A DNA stretch of 64,000 bases, taken from assembly GCF_001592965.1 (NCBI RefSeq), contig NZ_LRPC01000012.1, positions 611,903 through 675,902 of the forward strand, given 5' to 3'. The position numbers were made by a program, and so were the translations under genes. Source of the stretch: Roseivirga spongicola (lineage in GTDB: Bacteria > Bacteroidota > Bacteroidia > Cytophagales > Cyclobacteriaceae). Below, piece after piece: positions 9,277 to 18,273 of this stretch. The notes beneath the pieces are model-generated. The model did not search any database. It was not told where the DNA came from and was given only the letters and a program-made list of their open reading frames with translations. Numbering within the stretch: the stretch's first letter is position 1; each line of letters starts with the position of its first letter.

Positions 9277-9717
9277 ATGCAAAGGAACAGACTTTTCGTA
9301 TCTGGAGTTTTTATTGTTTTGGCTCTCTTTGTTATTATTCACTTTCTACTCAATACTGAAATTAAGGTAGAGTTCGAAACTTATTTTAAGCCGGAATACT
9401 ATCTGAAATTTTCTGCCATTCTAATTGCATTTACATTACTTAATGCCGGTATTTTGCTTCTGAAAGGTTTACCTAAGGCTAATTTAATGTTGGCAATCTT
9501 CGGCTACATGCTGGTTTTAGAAATTCTCTTCGACCTCATAGGAATCACCTTGCCGAATATCTCAACCATAGCTACGGTGGTTTTGCTCACTGCTGCAATC
9601 CCTGCCTTGTGGATTGCCCATTCTAATTTATTCGACACACAGAAGTTGTCTTATAAGGGCTTGGTTATAAGTCTATTAATTGGAGCTGTTGAAAGCCTAA
9701 TTCCTATTTGGCTTTAA
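9277..9717 (+). CDS. Uncharacterised small integral membrane protein
   Basis: I do not recognise this 146-residue protein. It is very hydrophobic, with four or five probable membrane segments (about residues 7-26, 43-64, 70-90, 97-113 and 126-144) and short loops; the only polar stretch is residues 27-42. No conserved catalytic residues are seen. It is divergent from the aldehyde dehydrogenase gene and lies upstream of the padR-permease pair on the same strand, with an independent promoter for padR between them, so it is probably its own unit. Confidence 0.7.
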   Translation: MQRNRLFVSGVFIVLALFVIIHFLLNTEIKVEFETYFKPEYYLKFSAILIAFTLLNAGILLLKGLPKANLMLAIFGYMLVLEILFDLIGITLPNISTIATVVLLTAAIPALWIAHSNLFDTQKLSYKGLVISLLIGAVESLIPIWL

Positions 9718-9770
9718 TCTTTTGCCCGTCTTTTTTGACCTATCTTCAAAGACTCTATTAAAATATTTAT

Positions 9771-9801
9771 TTGTTCTACAAGAATAGAGATAATATATTT
9801 G
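9771..9801 (+). promoter_or_regulatory. Bacteroidota-type promoter of padR with embedded direct repeats
   Basis: TTG at 9771-9773 and TATATTTG at 9794-9801 are separated by 20 bp, matching the Bacteroidota consensus TTG-N17-23-TAnnTTTG, and stand 24 bp before the padR ATG. Both boxes lie inside copies of ATTTGTTCTA (9769-9778 and 9797-9806), spaced 28 bp apart, a plausible autoregulatory operator. Confidence 0.65.
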
Positions 9802-9824
9802 TTCTATGTTTGTAGATATTAATT

Positions 9825-10169
9825 ATGAAAGGAAAAGGTAATTATATCGGTGAGTTAGAAGAGCTGGTGCTTCTGCTGGTGGGTATTTTGAATGATGATG
9901 CCTATGCTGTTTCTGTTCTTCAAGAAATGAAAGATCAAACTGGAAGGGAGCTGAATATTAGTGCCATACATGCCGTGCTTAATCGCTTGGAAGAAAAAGG
10001 ATGGCTGTCTTCTAATATGGGAGGAGCAACAGAAGAAAGAGGAGGAAGAAGGAAACGATTTTACCAACTCACGGCATCAGGTAAGCAAATGCTCGATGAG
10101 GTGAAATCTCAAAGAGATCAATTGTACGGTCAGCTTCCGGTAGGTGTGTCTTATTCTTTTTCATCATGA
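9825..10169 (+). CDS. PadR family transcriptional regulator
   Basis: A 114-residue winged-helix protein: GELEELVLLLVGIL, DAYAVSVLQEM, ISAIHAVLNRLEEKGWL and GGRRKRFYQLTASGKQML are the typical PadR N-terminal signature. Such proteins are ligand- or stress-responsive repressors that often control the adjacent transport gene. Its TGA stop overlaps the ATG of the permease gene (ATGA at 10166-10169), so translation is coupled. The promoter carries a pair of direct repeats that could be its own operator. Confidence 0.93.
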   Translation: MKGKGNYIGELEELVLLLVGILNDDAYAVSVLQEMKDQTGRELNISAIHAVLNRLEEKGWLSSNMGGATEERGGRRKRFYQLTASGKQMLDEVKSQRDQLYGQLPVGVSYSFSS

Positions 10170-12757
10170 AAAAGAAGCCTGTAAAATCTCCACCCAAATG
10201 GGCAGATAGGTTTTTGGCTTGGTACTGCAACCCTAAACTGTTAGAGCAGATTCAGGGCGATGTTCACGAGCTCTATCATTGGAGAATCAAAGAAAAAGGA
10301 GAGAGCAAAGCCAGGCGGTCATTTATCTGGGATGTTCTTCGCCTCTTCAAATGGTCAAATATTAAACGGTCAAATAAATCTCAAAATCGAAACAACATGG
10401 GAATCTTTAAAAACTATTTCAAAATAGGGCTGCGCAATTTATGGAAGCAGCGCATGCCTAGTGCTATCAATATTATCGGACTTTCACTGGCCATAGGTTG
10501 CTCTATTGTAGCTTTTAAGTTTGTAGAGTACAACTACGTGAAAGACGATTTTCACGAAAATAAAGACGATCTCTTTCTGGTAACTCACTGGGAAGAATTA
10601 GAATCTAACAAGGGTCGAAATGGTGGGACAGATAACCAGTTAGTCGGAGAAATTCTTAAGTCTGTTCCGGGAATCAAGGCGTCAACCAGATACAATTATC
10701 GACAACCTGAAGTACGCTACGGGAATAAGACCAAGTATGAAGCAGCACTCTTTGTGGATGAAGCCTTTATGGACATGTTTTCCTTCGATTTACTCTATGG
10801 AAACCCCAACACGCTTTATAATGAGGGTGAGATAATCATAGATGAAAGCACTTCAATTAGTCTATTTGGTGATGCCAACCCGGTTGGTGAAAAAGTGGAT
10901 CTAAAGATTCGTGAAAATTGGAAGACCTTTACCATTGGTGCGGTTTATCGCGATAAGCCAAACAACTCTAGTATTCAGATTAATATGCTTGTCAACTATG
11001 TTCACTACGAGCAAGAATTTAGAGACCGAGCTACATGGAATACGAATTTCTTTATTCAGCGTGAAGATGGCGTTGAGCCCGCCAGTCTGCTTAGTGCAAT
11101 GGATCAGCTTTTGCCAGTCTATAACAAGAATAACGAAGAGTATGCCATCACATACTTTGAGCTAGAGCCATTATCTACTATGGCCAATAATTCATATGAA
11201 ATGATGAATGGTGTTGGTTCTGGGCCAAATATGGCTCCAATTATTACACTTTCAGCTATTGGAGTTTTTATGCTTATTCTTTCCACCCTCAACTACGTTA
11301 ATATTTCTCTAGCCATGATTATGAAAAGGCTGAAGGAGATCGGGATCAGAAAGGTAATTGGTAGCAAGAGAAAGCAGTTGGTCACTCAGTTTTTGATTGA
11401 AAATTTTCTGCTTTGCAGCTTTTCCATGTTTCTAGGTGCCTTGCTGGCTCATTCATTTTTCTTACCAGGCTTTAATGAAATAGCAGGTGGAGACTTTAAG
11501 CTAGACTTATGGAGCCATCTAAATTTTTGGTATTTTCTCATTGGATTGCTCTTGTTTATCACTCTGGCGTCAGGCCTGTATCCAGCTGTGGTAGCTTCTT
11601 CTTACAAGCCGATTTCCATTCTTAGAAAAGCCACTCAAAAGAGTGGTAGAAGGTGGCTTAGTAATATTTTCCTCACCTTCCAGATGATTCTGGCCATGAT
11701 TACCGTGGTAACGGCCATCATGTTTGTGCACACCAATAGAGTCAATGAAAGCATGGACTGGGGCTACGATCAGTACAATAAACTTGTGATGGGAATTCCG
11801 GGTGAGGTGTATCTTGATGCATATAGAGATGTGCTAGAGGCTGAGCCAAATATTGCGAGATATGCGGGCACCAGGTCGAATATTGGTCAAGATTTGAACG
11901 GAGTTCAGTTTAAAAATGGTGAAGTAAAATCTTATGCTGAGCTTTTTCAGGTTGGGAGAAATTACCCAGAGCTTTTAGGCTTGAGTTTGGTGGCCGGCAG
12001 AATGTTCGATCCAAGTTTGGAAAGCGACTTGGATAGGAAACTGGTGGTGAACGAATCTTTTTTAGAGCAGTATCAGCTTGAGTTTAATGCCGATGGAATT
12101 CAGATTCTTCAAGATTCTGTGGAGTATACCATTATTGGGGTGGTTGAAGATTATCATTATATGGACCCAGGGCAGAAAATTAGAGGGGCCGCTTTGAAAG
12201 CGATTCCTGCCAACGAGTTTACTTCTTATCTGGTGGAAATGAATGAGGGTAATATTTTCGATCAAAGAGATAAGCTACAATCACAGCTTCAAGAATTGGT
12301 TGAAGAAAAAACAGTTTACGTGGGAATCCAGGAGTTGATTTTTGAAGGCTTTTATGAAGAAATGAAGGGCATTAGAAACATAATGTTGTTTACGGCATCA
12401 GTTTCAATTCTTCTGGCAGCAATGGGACTTTATGGGTTGGTAAGCATCAACGTATCGAGTCAAATCAAAGACTTTGGTATTCGAAAAGTATTGGGCGCTT
12501 CAGGTATGAATTTGACATCTACCGTAGTGAAGAAATTCAGGTTTGTGTTGCTCTTTGCTATACTCATCGGCTGTCCTGTCGCAGTACTATTGGTCGATAT
12601 GCTGATTAACGACATCTATGCTTATGCTCCAAATATAGGGGCGGGGCCTTTGAGTATTGCGGTACTAATTTTATTGCTGGTGACCTTCTTTACACTGAAC
12701 CTGCAAATCCGAAGAGTGAAGAGAATGAATCCTGCTCAGACCTTACGCACAGAATAA
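10166..12757 (+). CDS. MacB/FtsX-type ABC transporter permease with PadR-associated prefix
   Basis: The 863-residue protein begins with a cytoplasmic prefix of about 75 residues (PPKWADRFLAWYCNPKLLEQ) of the kind found in Bacteroidota permeases encoded after PadR regulators. It then has the duplicated MacB layout: a membrane segment near residue 95 (INIIGLSLAIGCSIVAF), a MacB-like periplasmic domain, three membrane segments with a KEIGIRKVIGS loop, a second membrane-anchored periplasmic domain, and three final segments with DFGIRKVLGAS. The family exports lipoproteins, peptides or drugs, or works as a mechanotransmitter, with a separate ATPase. No ATPase gene is adjacent, so the partner must be encoded elsewhere. 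It is coupled to padR. Confidence 0.92.
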   Translation: MKKKPVKSPPKWADRFLAWYCNPKLLEQIQGDVHELYHWRIKEKGESKARRSFIWDVLRLFKWSNIKRSNKSQNRNNMGIFKNYFKIGLRNLWKQRMPSAINIIGLSLAIGCSIVAFKFVEYNYVKDDFHENKDDLFLVTHWEELESNKGRNGGTDNQLVGEILKSVPGIKASTRYNYRQPEVRYGNKTKYEAALFVDEAFMDMFSFDLLYGNPNTLYNEGEIIIDESTSISLFGDANPVGEKVDLKIRENWKTFTIGAVYRDKPNNSSIQINMLVNYVHYEQEFRDRATWNTNFFIQREDGVEPASLLSAMDQLLPVYNKNNEEYAITYFELEPLSTMANNSYEMMNGVGSGPNMAPIITLSAIGVFMLILSTLNYVNISLAMIMKRLKEIGIRKVIGSKRKQLVTQFLIENFLLCSFSMFLGALLAHSFFLPGFNEIAGGDFKLDLWSHLNFWYFLIGLLLFITLASGLYPAVVASSYKPISILRKATQKSGRRWLSNIFLTFQMILAMITVVTAIMFVHTNRVNESMDWGYDQYNKLVMGIPGEVYLDAYRDVLEAEPNIARYAGTRSNIGQDLNGVQFKNGEVKSYAELFQVGRNYPELLGLSLVAGRMFDPSLESDLDRKLVVNESFLEQYQLEFNADGIQILQDSVEYTIIGVVEDYHYMDPGQKIRGAALKAIPANEFTSYLVEMNEGNIFDQRDKLQSQLQELVEEKTVYVGIQELIFEGFYEEMKGIRNIMLFTASVSILLAAMGLYGLVSINVSSQIKDFGIRKVLGASGMNLTSTVVKKFRFVLLFAILIGCPVAVLLVDMLINDIYAYAPNIGAGPLSIAVLILLLVTFFTLNLQIRRVKRMNPAQTLRTE

Positions 12758-12765
12758 TTGAATAA

Positions 12766-12793
12766 AGCCTTCTCTTTTATTGAAGAGGAGGCT
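12766..12793. terminator. Hairpin between convergent permease and AlkA genes
   Basis: Arms AGCCTTCTCTT (12766-12776) and AAGAGGAGGCT (12783-12793) form an 11-bp stem with one G-T pair and a 6-nt loop. The minus-strand 3' side reads TTTATT. It overlaps the AlkA stop codon and could terminate both genes. Confidence 0.65.
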
Positions 12794-13679
12794 ATAAACT
12801 GCTCCAAAGGTAGAATACCAGATAGGCTTCCCAACCGGAAAAATCTTCGAAAAACCTTTCCATCGATTTGATGTCTTTTCTGTCGTCAATGATGCCTAGG
12901 TTAAAGAGCGCCTGACTCAACCCAGTATCTCCATAGGGGACTGCCTCTGGCTGATTCAAGGCTTTCATTAGCGTATAATTGGCCGACCAAACCCCAATGC
13001 CTTTTATTGAGGTGAGCAGATTTTGTCTTTCTTCGAAGGTCGGGAGTGAAAGTAGTTTCTTCCTGCTGATTTCTCCTGAGCTAAAAGCCTCAGCTACATT
13101 TTTAAGGTACTTGAGTTTGCTGCGCGAAAATTGTTGAGTGCTATGCAAATATACTTCATCAATTTCCATCATGGCTTCAGGGCTAGGGAAGTGGTGAAGT
13201 TCTATTCCATTCCACTGCACCTTGGTTCCGTAATGCTCGACAAGCCGCCTTTTTAGTTTGTGTGCAAAAGTGAGATTAATCTGTTGGCCAATAATGCTCC
13301 AGCAAATGGCTTCAAAAACATCAGGGATTCCAACAATTCGCAAACCATGCAATTGCTCAGGCAGATGAGCTAAACGATTATCCTTTTGAAGAAGCTGATA
13401 GAACGGAGTGAGGTCTTTATTTAGATCGAACCAGTTTTGAACGTAATGAGTCAGATAGGAAATCTCTGTCTCTTTCATTTCATGTTCTGTTTCCACAAGA
13501 ATATGATCAGCACTTTCTGATATTACTAAAGTAATGTAATTTCCGCCAACATTGATCAGCCTGTAGATTCTTTGATGCTCTAGTCTGTAAAGAATTTCAT
13601 CTTCCGACCGGTAGAGCGCATTAAAGCACTTTTCATAACTGAAAGGCTCGGTGTAGCTAATTTGGAATGATTTGGCCAT
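12792..13679 (-). CDS. AlkA-like DNA-3-methyladenine glycosylase II
   Basis: The HhH-GPD signature is visible: LTSIKGIGVWSANYTLMKAL is the helix-hairpin-helix region, followed by the Pro/Asp segment VPYGDTGLSQALF with the probable catalytic Asp. An N-terminal AlkA_N-like domain precedes it (FQISYTEPFSYEKC), and CWSIIGQQINLTFAHKLKRR marks the start of the glycosylase core. The enzyme removes alkylated bases as the first step of base excision repair. I chose ATG 13679, giving 295 residues, because homologues normally start just before the beta-strand FQISYTEPF; ATG 13703 and TTG 13709 are possible longer starts. It is monocistronic and convergent with the permease gene. Confidence 0.9.
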   Translation of the reverse strand: MAKSFQISYTEPFSYEKCFNALYRSEDEILYRLEHQRIYRLINVGGNYITLVISESADHILVETEHEMKETEISYLTHYVQNWFDLNKDLTPFYQLLQKDNRLAHLPEQLHGLRIVGIPDVFEAICWSIIGQQINLTFAHKLKRRLVEHYGTKVQWNGIELHHFPSPEAMMEIDEVYLHSTQQFSRSKLKYLKNVAEAFSSGEISRKKLLSLPTFEERQNLLTSIKGIGVWSANYTLMKALNQPEAVPYGDTGLSQALFNLGIIDDRKDIKSMERFFEDFSGWEAYLVFYLWSSL

Positions 13680-13824
13680 TGCCCTGATTGTATGAAGTTT
13701 CATTAGCAATGTACAAAACAGGTGTAAATACGGTGTCTTCCAGTATACGAAACCTGTAACTTTTGGAATCTTTTAGAGGGGCAAAGGCCTCTCATCAAAT
13801 CAATTTCCAACTAAACAAAAACAC

Positions 13825-15693
13825 ATGCCTTGGTTAATTCCCAATCGATCGATTAAAAAAGACACGCTTGCTGGTAAGGCGGCAAAGCTCATGTTGGCTG
13901 CTGATACTTCAGCAGAAGAAAAAATCTATTACAAATATGTAGATACTCCCGACTTCTCATACGGACTATGGAAACATAAAGCGGGTGGTAGTATAGCCAC
14001 TTTTGACACTAAGCCAACCGAGAAAGTAGCAATTATAGGTGCTGGTTTGGCTGGTCTTTCTTCGGCTTATGAGTTACTGAAATGCGGAGTGGAAGTTTCG
14101 CTTTTTGAAGCTAGTGATAGAATTGGCGGTCGCTTGTATAGCAAGAAATTCTCCAAATCAGATCCTGAAATAGCGGAGCTCGGTGCCATGAGATTTCCTC
14201 CTTCCGAAGAGCTATTGTTCGATTATTTCAATCAGTTCAAGATTGCCACTACTCCTGATTTTCCAGATCCGCTAACGGTCAATACGCTCATTAGCTACAA
14301 GAACAATACTTACAATGTGCCTGCTAATGGAGATATTCCGGCTGAGTTCGATACGGTTCATGCAGGGTGGAATGACTTCGCTGAAAACGGAGCCACCATT
14401 GAGTATACCGACCATACAGGAACTCAAAAAAAGGTGACTTTAGCGGCTCCTAATGATATTGCAGATGCCTTAATGATTGATGCAGATGGAAATCCGAAAA
14501 GCACCAAAGTTGATCCAGTGGAGGCTTGGAAAAGCTACATGGAGGTATTTCTGAATAAGAGTCTGTTTGATGGATTAGTAACCATTTTCAACGGATCAAA
14601 TCCTCCAGGAGGTAAAGCTTGGAATTATCCTGAAGACTACGAGCGATTCGCGTCTTTGGGAACCGGTTTTGGTGGCTTCGGTCCATTGTATCAGGTAGGT
14701 TTCTTAGAGATCATGAGGTTGATCACTAACGGGCTTGAAGTAGGTCAGGTTTTCGTTCCGAAAGGCATTGAAACGGTGGCGCATAGACTTTATAGTGAAG
14801 AAGTGGTATTGCCAGATGGCACAACAGCTAAGGTGTCAGATAATACAACCAGAAACTGTCCAATTGGAGGGGTATATAAGTCTGGTGATAAGATTGTGGT
14901 GTTAGACAAATCGGGCAAACAAGTACCTGGTTCTCCTTTCGATAGAGTTATTGTGGCCACTACTCAACGCTCTATGGAGATCGATTCGAATCTCGGTTTA
15001 TTCGATCCATTTACTTTGCCGGAGGTTGGTAACGTAGAACCGACTATGCCGACAGAAGTGGCTCAGTCAATTCGAGATATTCATATTATGAATTCATCGA
15101 AGGTATTTATTCGAACCAAAGACAAGTTCTGGACCAGTTTGAAAGAAGGTACGAGATGTATTTTGAGCGACTCGCTTTCTGCTAACCTTTATACGCTGGA
15201 TTATGGCGGGGACTATGGTGTAGTGTTGGTAAGCTATGTTTGGGGCGATCAGTCTATCAAGCAGATTTCTTTCCAGAACCCAAAAGAGAGATTGGCCATG
15301 TTGAAGGAGGCTTTGGCGCCTTTCGCTCCTGATTTTATCGAGCATTTGAATCCTTTGAATGACGATTACGATCAGAATGTACAGTTTATAGACTGGGAAT
15401 TGAAGCCACATTACTATGGTGCTTTCAAGTTGACAAGACCAGGGCAAGACCATTATGTGCAGTCGGCCTTCTTCCATTATTTGGAGAAATCAGACTCAAA
15501 TGCTGGTCAGGTGTATTTGGCTGGAGATTCTATTTCCTGGACAGGAGGCTGGACAGAAGGAGCCTTGCAGACAGGAATGAATGCAGCTTGCTCACTGATT
15601 CAATCAATAGGAGGGACATTGAATTCCCCAGGTTATAACCCTATGGTCAGCATCAAGCCAGATTTATATGATTATAATCAAGCGAATGGCTAA
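13825..15693 (+). CDS. Flavin monoamine oxidase family protein
   Basis: The 622-residue protein has an FAD-binding Rossmann motif at residues 68-77 (VAIIGAGLAG) followed by VSLFEASDRIGGRL, and a C-terminal FAD motif VYLAGDSISWTGGWTEGALQ. The substrate-binding part lies between. It resembles bacterial L-amino acid oxidases or tryptophan 2-monooxygenases, which oxidise an amine or amino acid and give hydrogen peroxide or an amide. About 65 residues come before the FAD motif; this N-terminal extension has no secretion signal. It is monocistronic and followed by a good terminator. The exact substrate cannot be read from sequence. Confidence 0.88.
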   Translation: MPWLIPNRSIKKDTLAGKAAKLMLAADTSAEEKIYYKYVDTPDFSYGLWKHKAGGSIATFDTKPTEKVAIIGAGLAGLSSAYELLKCGVEVSLFEASDRIGGRLYSKKFSKSDPEIAELGAMRFPPSEELLFDYFNQFKIATTPDFPDPLTVNTLISYKNNTYNVPANGDIPAEFDTVHAGWNDFAENGATIEYTDHTGTQKKVTLAAPNDIADALMIDADGNPKSTKVDPVEAWKSYMEVFLNKSLFDGLVTIFNGSNPPGGKAWNYPEDYERFASLGTGFGGFGPLYQVGFLEIMRLITNGLEVGQVFVPKGIETVAHRLYSEEVVLPDGTTAKVSDNTTRNCPIGGVYKSGDKIVVLDKSGKQVPGSPFDRVIVATTQRSMEIDSNLGLFDPFTLPEVGNVEPTMPTEVAQSIRDIHIMNSSKVFIRTKDKFWTSLKEGTRCILSDSLSANLYTLDYGGDYGVVLVSYVWGDQSIKQISFQNPKERLAMLKEALAPFAPDFIEHLNPLNDDYDQNVQFIDWELKPHYYGAFKLTRPGQDHYVQSAFFHYLEKSDSNAGQVYLAGDSISWTGGWTEGALQTGMNAACSLIQSIGGTLNSPGYNPMVSIKPDLYDYNQANG

Positions 15694-15724
15694 AGTCATT
15701 CGAGACATATAGTATATGAATTAG

Positions 15725-15757
15725 CACCTGACCGCCTTTGTGGTCAGGTGTTTTTAT
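15725..15757 (+). terminator. Intrinsic terminator after amine oxidase
   Basis: A 9-bp perfect stem (CACCTGACC at 15725-15733, GGTCAGGTG at 15742-15750) with an 8-nt loop is followed directly by TTTTTATT. The 3' end overlaps the last codons of the convergent rmuC gene. Confidence 0.85.
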
Positions 15758-17100
15758 TCTTCTGATTCGAAGTTGTTTTGGGTTGAAGGAAGTTCCAGTA
15801 CCTCACTAGCTTCTATAGCCTCAATAGTACCCACATCTTTTAGCTTTCTACTCATCATATTGGTTCTGGTTAAACGGAGATCATTCAAAGATTTTGAAGC
15901 CGTATTGAGCTGCTTATCAACCTTGTCCAGTTGCTCAGAGAATTTGTTGAACTCAGTTTTAACCGCCTCTAGAATCTTCCAGACTTCACTGCTTCTCTTT
16001 TGAACAGCCAAGGTTCGAAAGCCCATCTGTAAACTATTGAGTAGTGCAGAAAGTGTGGTTGGCCCAGTAATGGTAATTCTATACTGACGTTGAAGCTTCT
16101 CAAATAAGCCAGGATGGCGCAATACTTCAGCATAGAGGCTTTCCACAGGCAAGAACATAATAGCAAAATCTGTGGTATGCGGAGGGTCTAGATATTTGTC
16201 GCTTATGTCTTTCGCAAAACTCTCCACAGATTTTAAAAGTAGTTTTTGAGATCCCTCAACTTTGGTTTTGTCTCCCTCTTCATAGGCGTCTAGTAGCAAC
16301 TGATAGTTCTCTATTGGGAACTTGGAATCCACTGGCATCCATACGTCTTCATCGCTTTCTTTGCCTGGTAATTTGATGGCGAACTCAACATGAGCCTGAC
16401 TCCCTTTTTTGGTTGGTACATTCTTAGCATACTGGTCAATGGTGAGCAACTGTTCGAGAATGTTCTCAAGTTGATATTCTCCCAAAACACCTCTAGTCTT
16501 TACATTAGAAAGTACCTTTTTTAGATCACCAACTCCGGTAGCCAATGTCTGCATTTCTCCCAAGCCTTTATGAACTTGTTCCAATCGTTCACTTACCTGT
16601 TTGAATGATTCTCCCAATCGTTTTTCAAGGGTGGTTTGCAGCTTCTCATCAACAGTTTTCCTCATTTCTGTCAACTGCTGTGAATTATCTTCTCGAATGG
16701 CTTTTAACTGTTTTTCAATTGTTTCTTTGACTTCCTTTATGCTCTCGGTCGACTGTCTATTGAGCTCTGTCTGTTGCTTGCTGAAATCGCTGAATTTCTG
16801 ACGAATCAACTCATTCAGCTCTTTATTATTGGTGCTATTGATTTCGGAAAACGACCTAAGATTTCTACTTAGTTCTTCTCTATTTTCTTTAGCGGCCTGA
16901 CCACTTTCGAGCCTATTCCTTTGAAGTTCGTCTTTAACGGACTTCTCATTTTTATCTAGAGATGCATCGAACTTAATGATGGCGTTTTCAATGCTTTTTA
17001 GTCTTTCATTTTGACCACTTTTATCCGACTTCTTTCTGAAGTGCAGGGCTATATTGATAATAGAAAGAACGATTAGGCCGATCAGTAATTCTTCAGTCAT
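15754..17100 (-). CDS. rmuC: RmuC family DNA recombination protein
   Basis: A 448-residue protein with an N-terminal membrane anchor (residues about 4-22, EELLIGLIVLSIINIALHF), a long coiled coil (about 25-185), and a C-terminal RmuC nuclease-like domain of the PD-(D/E)XK fold (GVLGEYQLENILEQLL, PVDSKFPIENYQLLLDAYEE, TDFAIMFLPVESLYAEVLR, ITGPTTLSALLNSLQMGFR). The family limits inversions between short repeats and has been linked to anti-mobile-element activity. Length and layout are usual. It stands alone on the minus strand, convergent with the amine oxidase gene. Confidence 0.93.
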   Translation of the reverse strand: MTEELLIGLIVLSIINIALHFRKKSDKSGQNERLKSIENAIIKFDASLDKNEKSVKDELQRNRLESGQAAKENREELSRNLRSFSEINSTNNKELNELIRQKFSDFSKQQTELNRQSTESIKEVKETIEKQLKAIREDNSQQLTEMRKTVDEKLQTTLEKRLGESFKQVSERLEQVHKGLGEMQTLATGVGDLKKVLSNVKTRGVLGEYQLENILEQLLTIDQYAKNVPTKKGSQAHVEFAIKLPGKESDEDVWMPVDSKFPIENYQLLLDAYEEGDKTKVEGSQKLLLKSVESFAKDISDKYLDPPHTTDFAIMFLPVESLYAEVLRHPGLFEKLQRQYRITITGPTTLSALLNSLQMGFRTLAVQKRSSEVWKILEAVKTEFNKFSEQLDKVDKQLNTASKSLNDLRLTRTNMMSRKLKDVGTIEAIEASEVLELPSTQNNFESEE

Positions 17101-17264
17101 TGCTTAGTGTTTAGGGGGATCTATATTATTGAGATTTATCTCAATGTAAACATTCGACTCCTAGTTCATTGTCAAACTAATGAAGAAGATTGTTTTTTGA
17201 AGTTGGAAGCTTCAACCTTAAAGCAAAAGACTAGAAATCTGAATTCTGAAACCTGTAGTCTTTC

Positions 17265-18179
17265 TTACCTCACATTAAAGCTCGCCTGCCCAATTTCATA
17301 GTTGTCGGCCCAGATAATGATTTTATGATCTCCAACCTCAAAGTCAGAACCTTTATCGTATACGAAGCTCAGTTCTTGTTTTGAGTTATCGAACACAATT
17401 TGTTGCATAGAGGTGTAGAATTGCTCGCGACCATCAATCTTGAAAGAGCCAGAGCCACGAGCCACATCGAACACTACATTGCCAGCAGGGTCAACTACTT
17501 GAATCATTATTTTGTGTCCTCCAGCAGGAGCTACTTCGTTTTCAGCAAGGTTGAAAGTCACTTTCACTTTCTGCGCTTGGCGTTGTCTAAAGTCACCTTC
17601 ACGTTCTCTACCTCTGCTATTTACATTGAACACCTGAATGTTTTCAGCCTGTAACTTTGCAGCAAGATTAATGCGTTGTTGAAGTTGCTCTTGTTTTTGT
17701 TCGGCCTCATTGATTGTCTTATTCAGAACGTTTTGCTCTTCTTTTAGCGTATTGTTTTCGTCCAACAGTTGCGTATTGAGCTCTTTCAGTTCGGCAATCT
17801 CATCGTCTTTAGCAATTAGCAATTCTTCATAGCCAGTTACTTTTCTATCTAGTCTCTGAATCAAGGCTTTATTGGCCATTCTAGTTCTTTGGAGCTGGTC
17901 TCTTTCAGAGGTGATAGAGTCTTTCAGGGTAACTAAAGAGTCAATGTTTCCTCCTAGTCGGGCAATTTCTGAGATACGGTCACTTAATTGACCTGAAATA
18001 CTGTCGAGTTTGGTTGTCAGCTGAGTTCTGGTTGCATCATATTCAGCTTGTAAGGCTTCTTTGGCTTGATGATCAGTGTAAATTTTGTAAGCAGAACCTA
18101 ATACAATAATTGCTATTGCAGCGATTAGTATAATTCTAATCTGATCTCTTTTGCTTTTTCCCGATGATGCCTCACTCAT
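17265..18179 (-). CDS. Membrane-anchored coiled-coil protein of unknown function
   Basis: The 304-residue protein has one N-terminal membrane segment (about 12-28, IRIILIAAIAIIVLGSAYKI), a long coiled coil (about 32-175) and a C-terminal beta-rich domain (about 185-304, with VKVTFNLAENEVAPAGGHKI and VGDHKIIIWADNYEIGQASF). Similar Bacteroidota proteins are often labelled chromosome partitioning protein, but no Walker motif is present, so that label is not supported. The C-terminal domain would face the periplasm and may bind another envelope protein. It is on the same strand as rmuC, 164 bp upstream of its start, with a weak hairpin (TTGAAG/CTTCAA) between. Confidence 0.7.
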   Translation of the reverse strand: MSEASSGKSKRDQIRIILIAAIAIIVLGSAYKIYTDHQAKEALQAEYDATRTQLTTKLDSISGQLSDRISEIARLGGNIDSLVTLKDSITSERDQLQRTRMANKALIQRLDRKVTGYEELLIAKDDEIAELKELNTQLLDENNTLKEEQNVLNKTINEAEQKQEQLQQRINLAAKLQAENIQVFNVNSRGREREGDFRQRQAQKVKVTFNLAENEVAPAGGHKIMIQVVDPAGNVVFDVARGSGSFKIDGREQFYTSMQQIVFDNSKQELSFVYDKGSDFEVGDHKIIIWADNYEIGQASFNVR

Positions 18180-18273
18180 GCTTTCCCTAAATTTGAATCA
18201 ACTTTTTAACGACCTTGCGGTTAATTATTGGGCGAATTAGCTAAACTTTTTTAAAATATTCAATTTGAGCGGG

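Noticed and set aside
17204..17220. TTGAAG/CTTCAA hairpin between the coiled-coil gene and rmuC as terminator
   Set aside because: Only 6 bp of stem and no adjacent T run; it may be chance.
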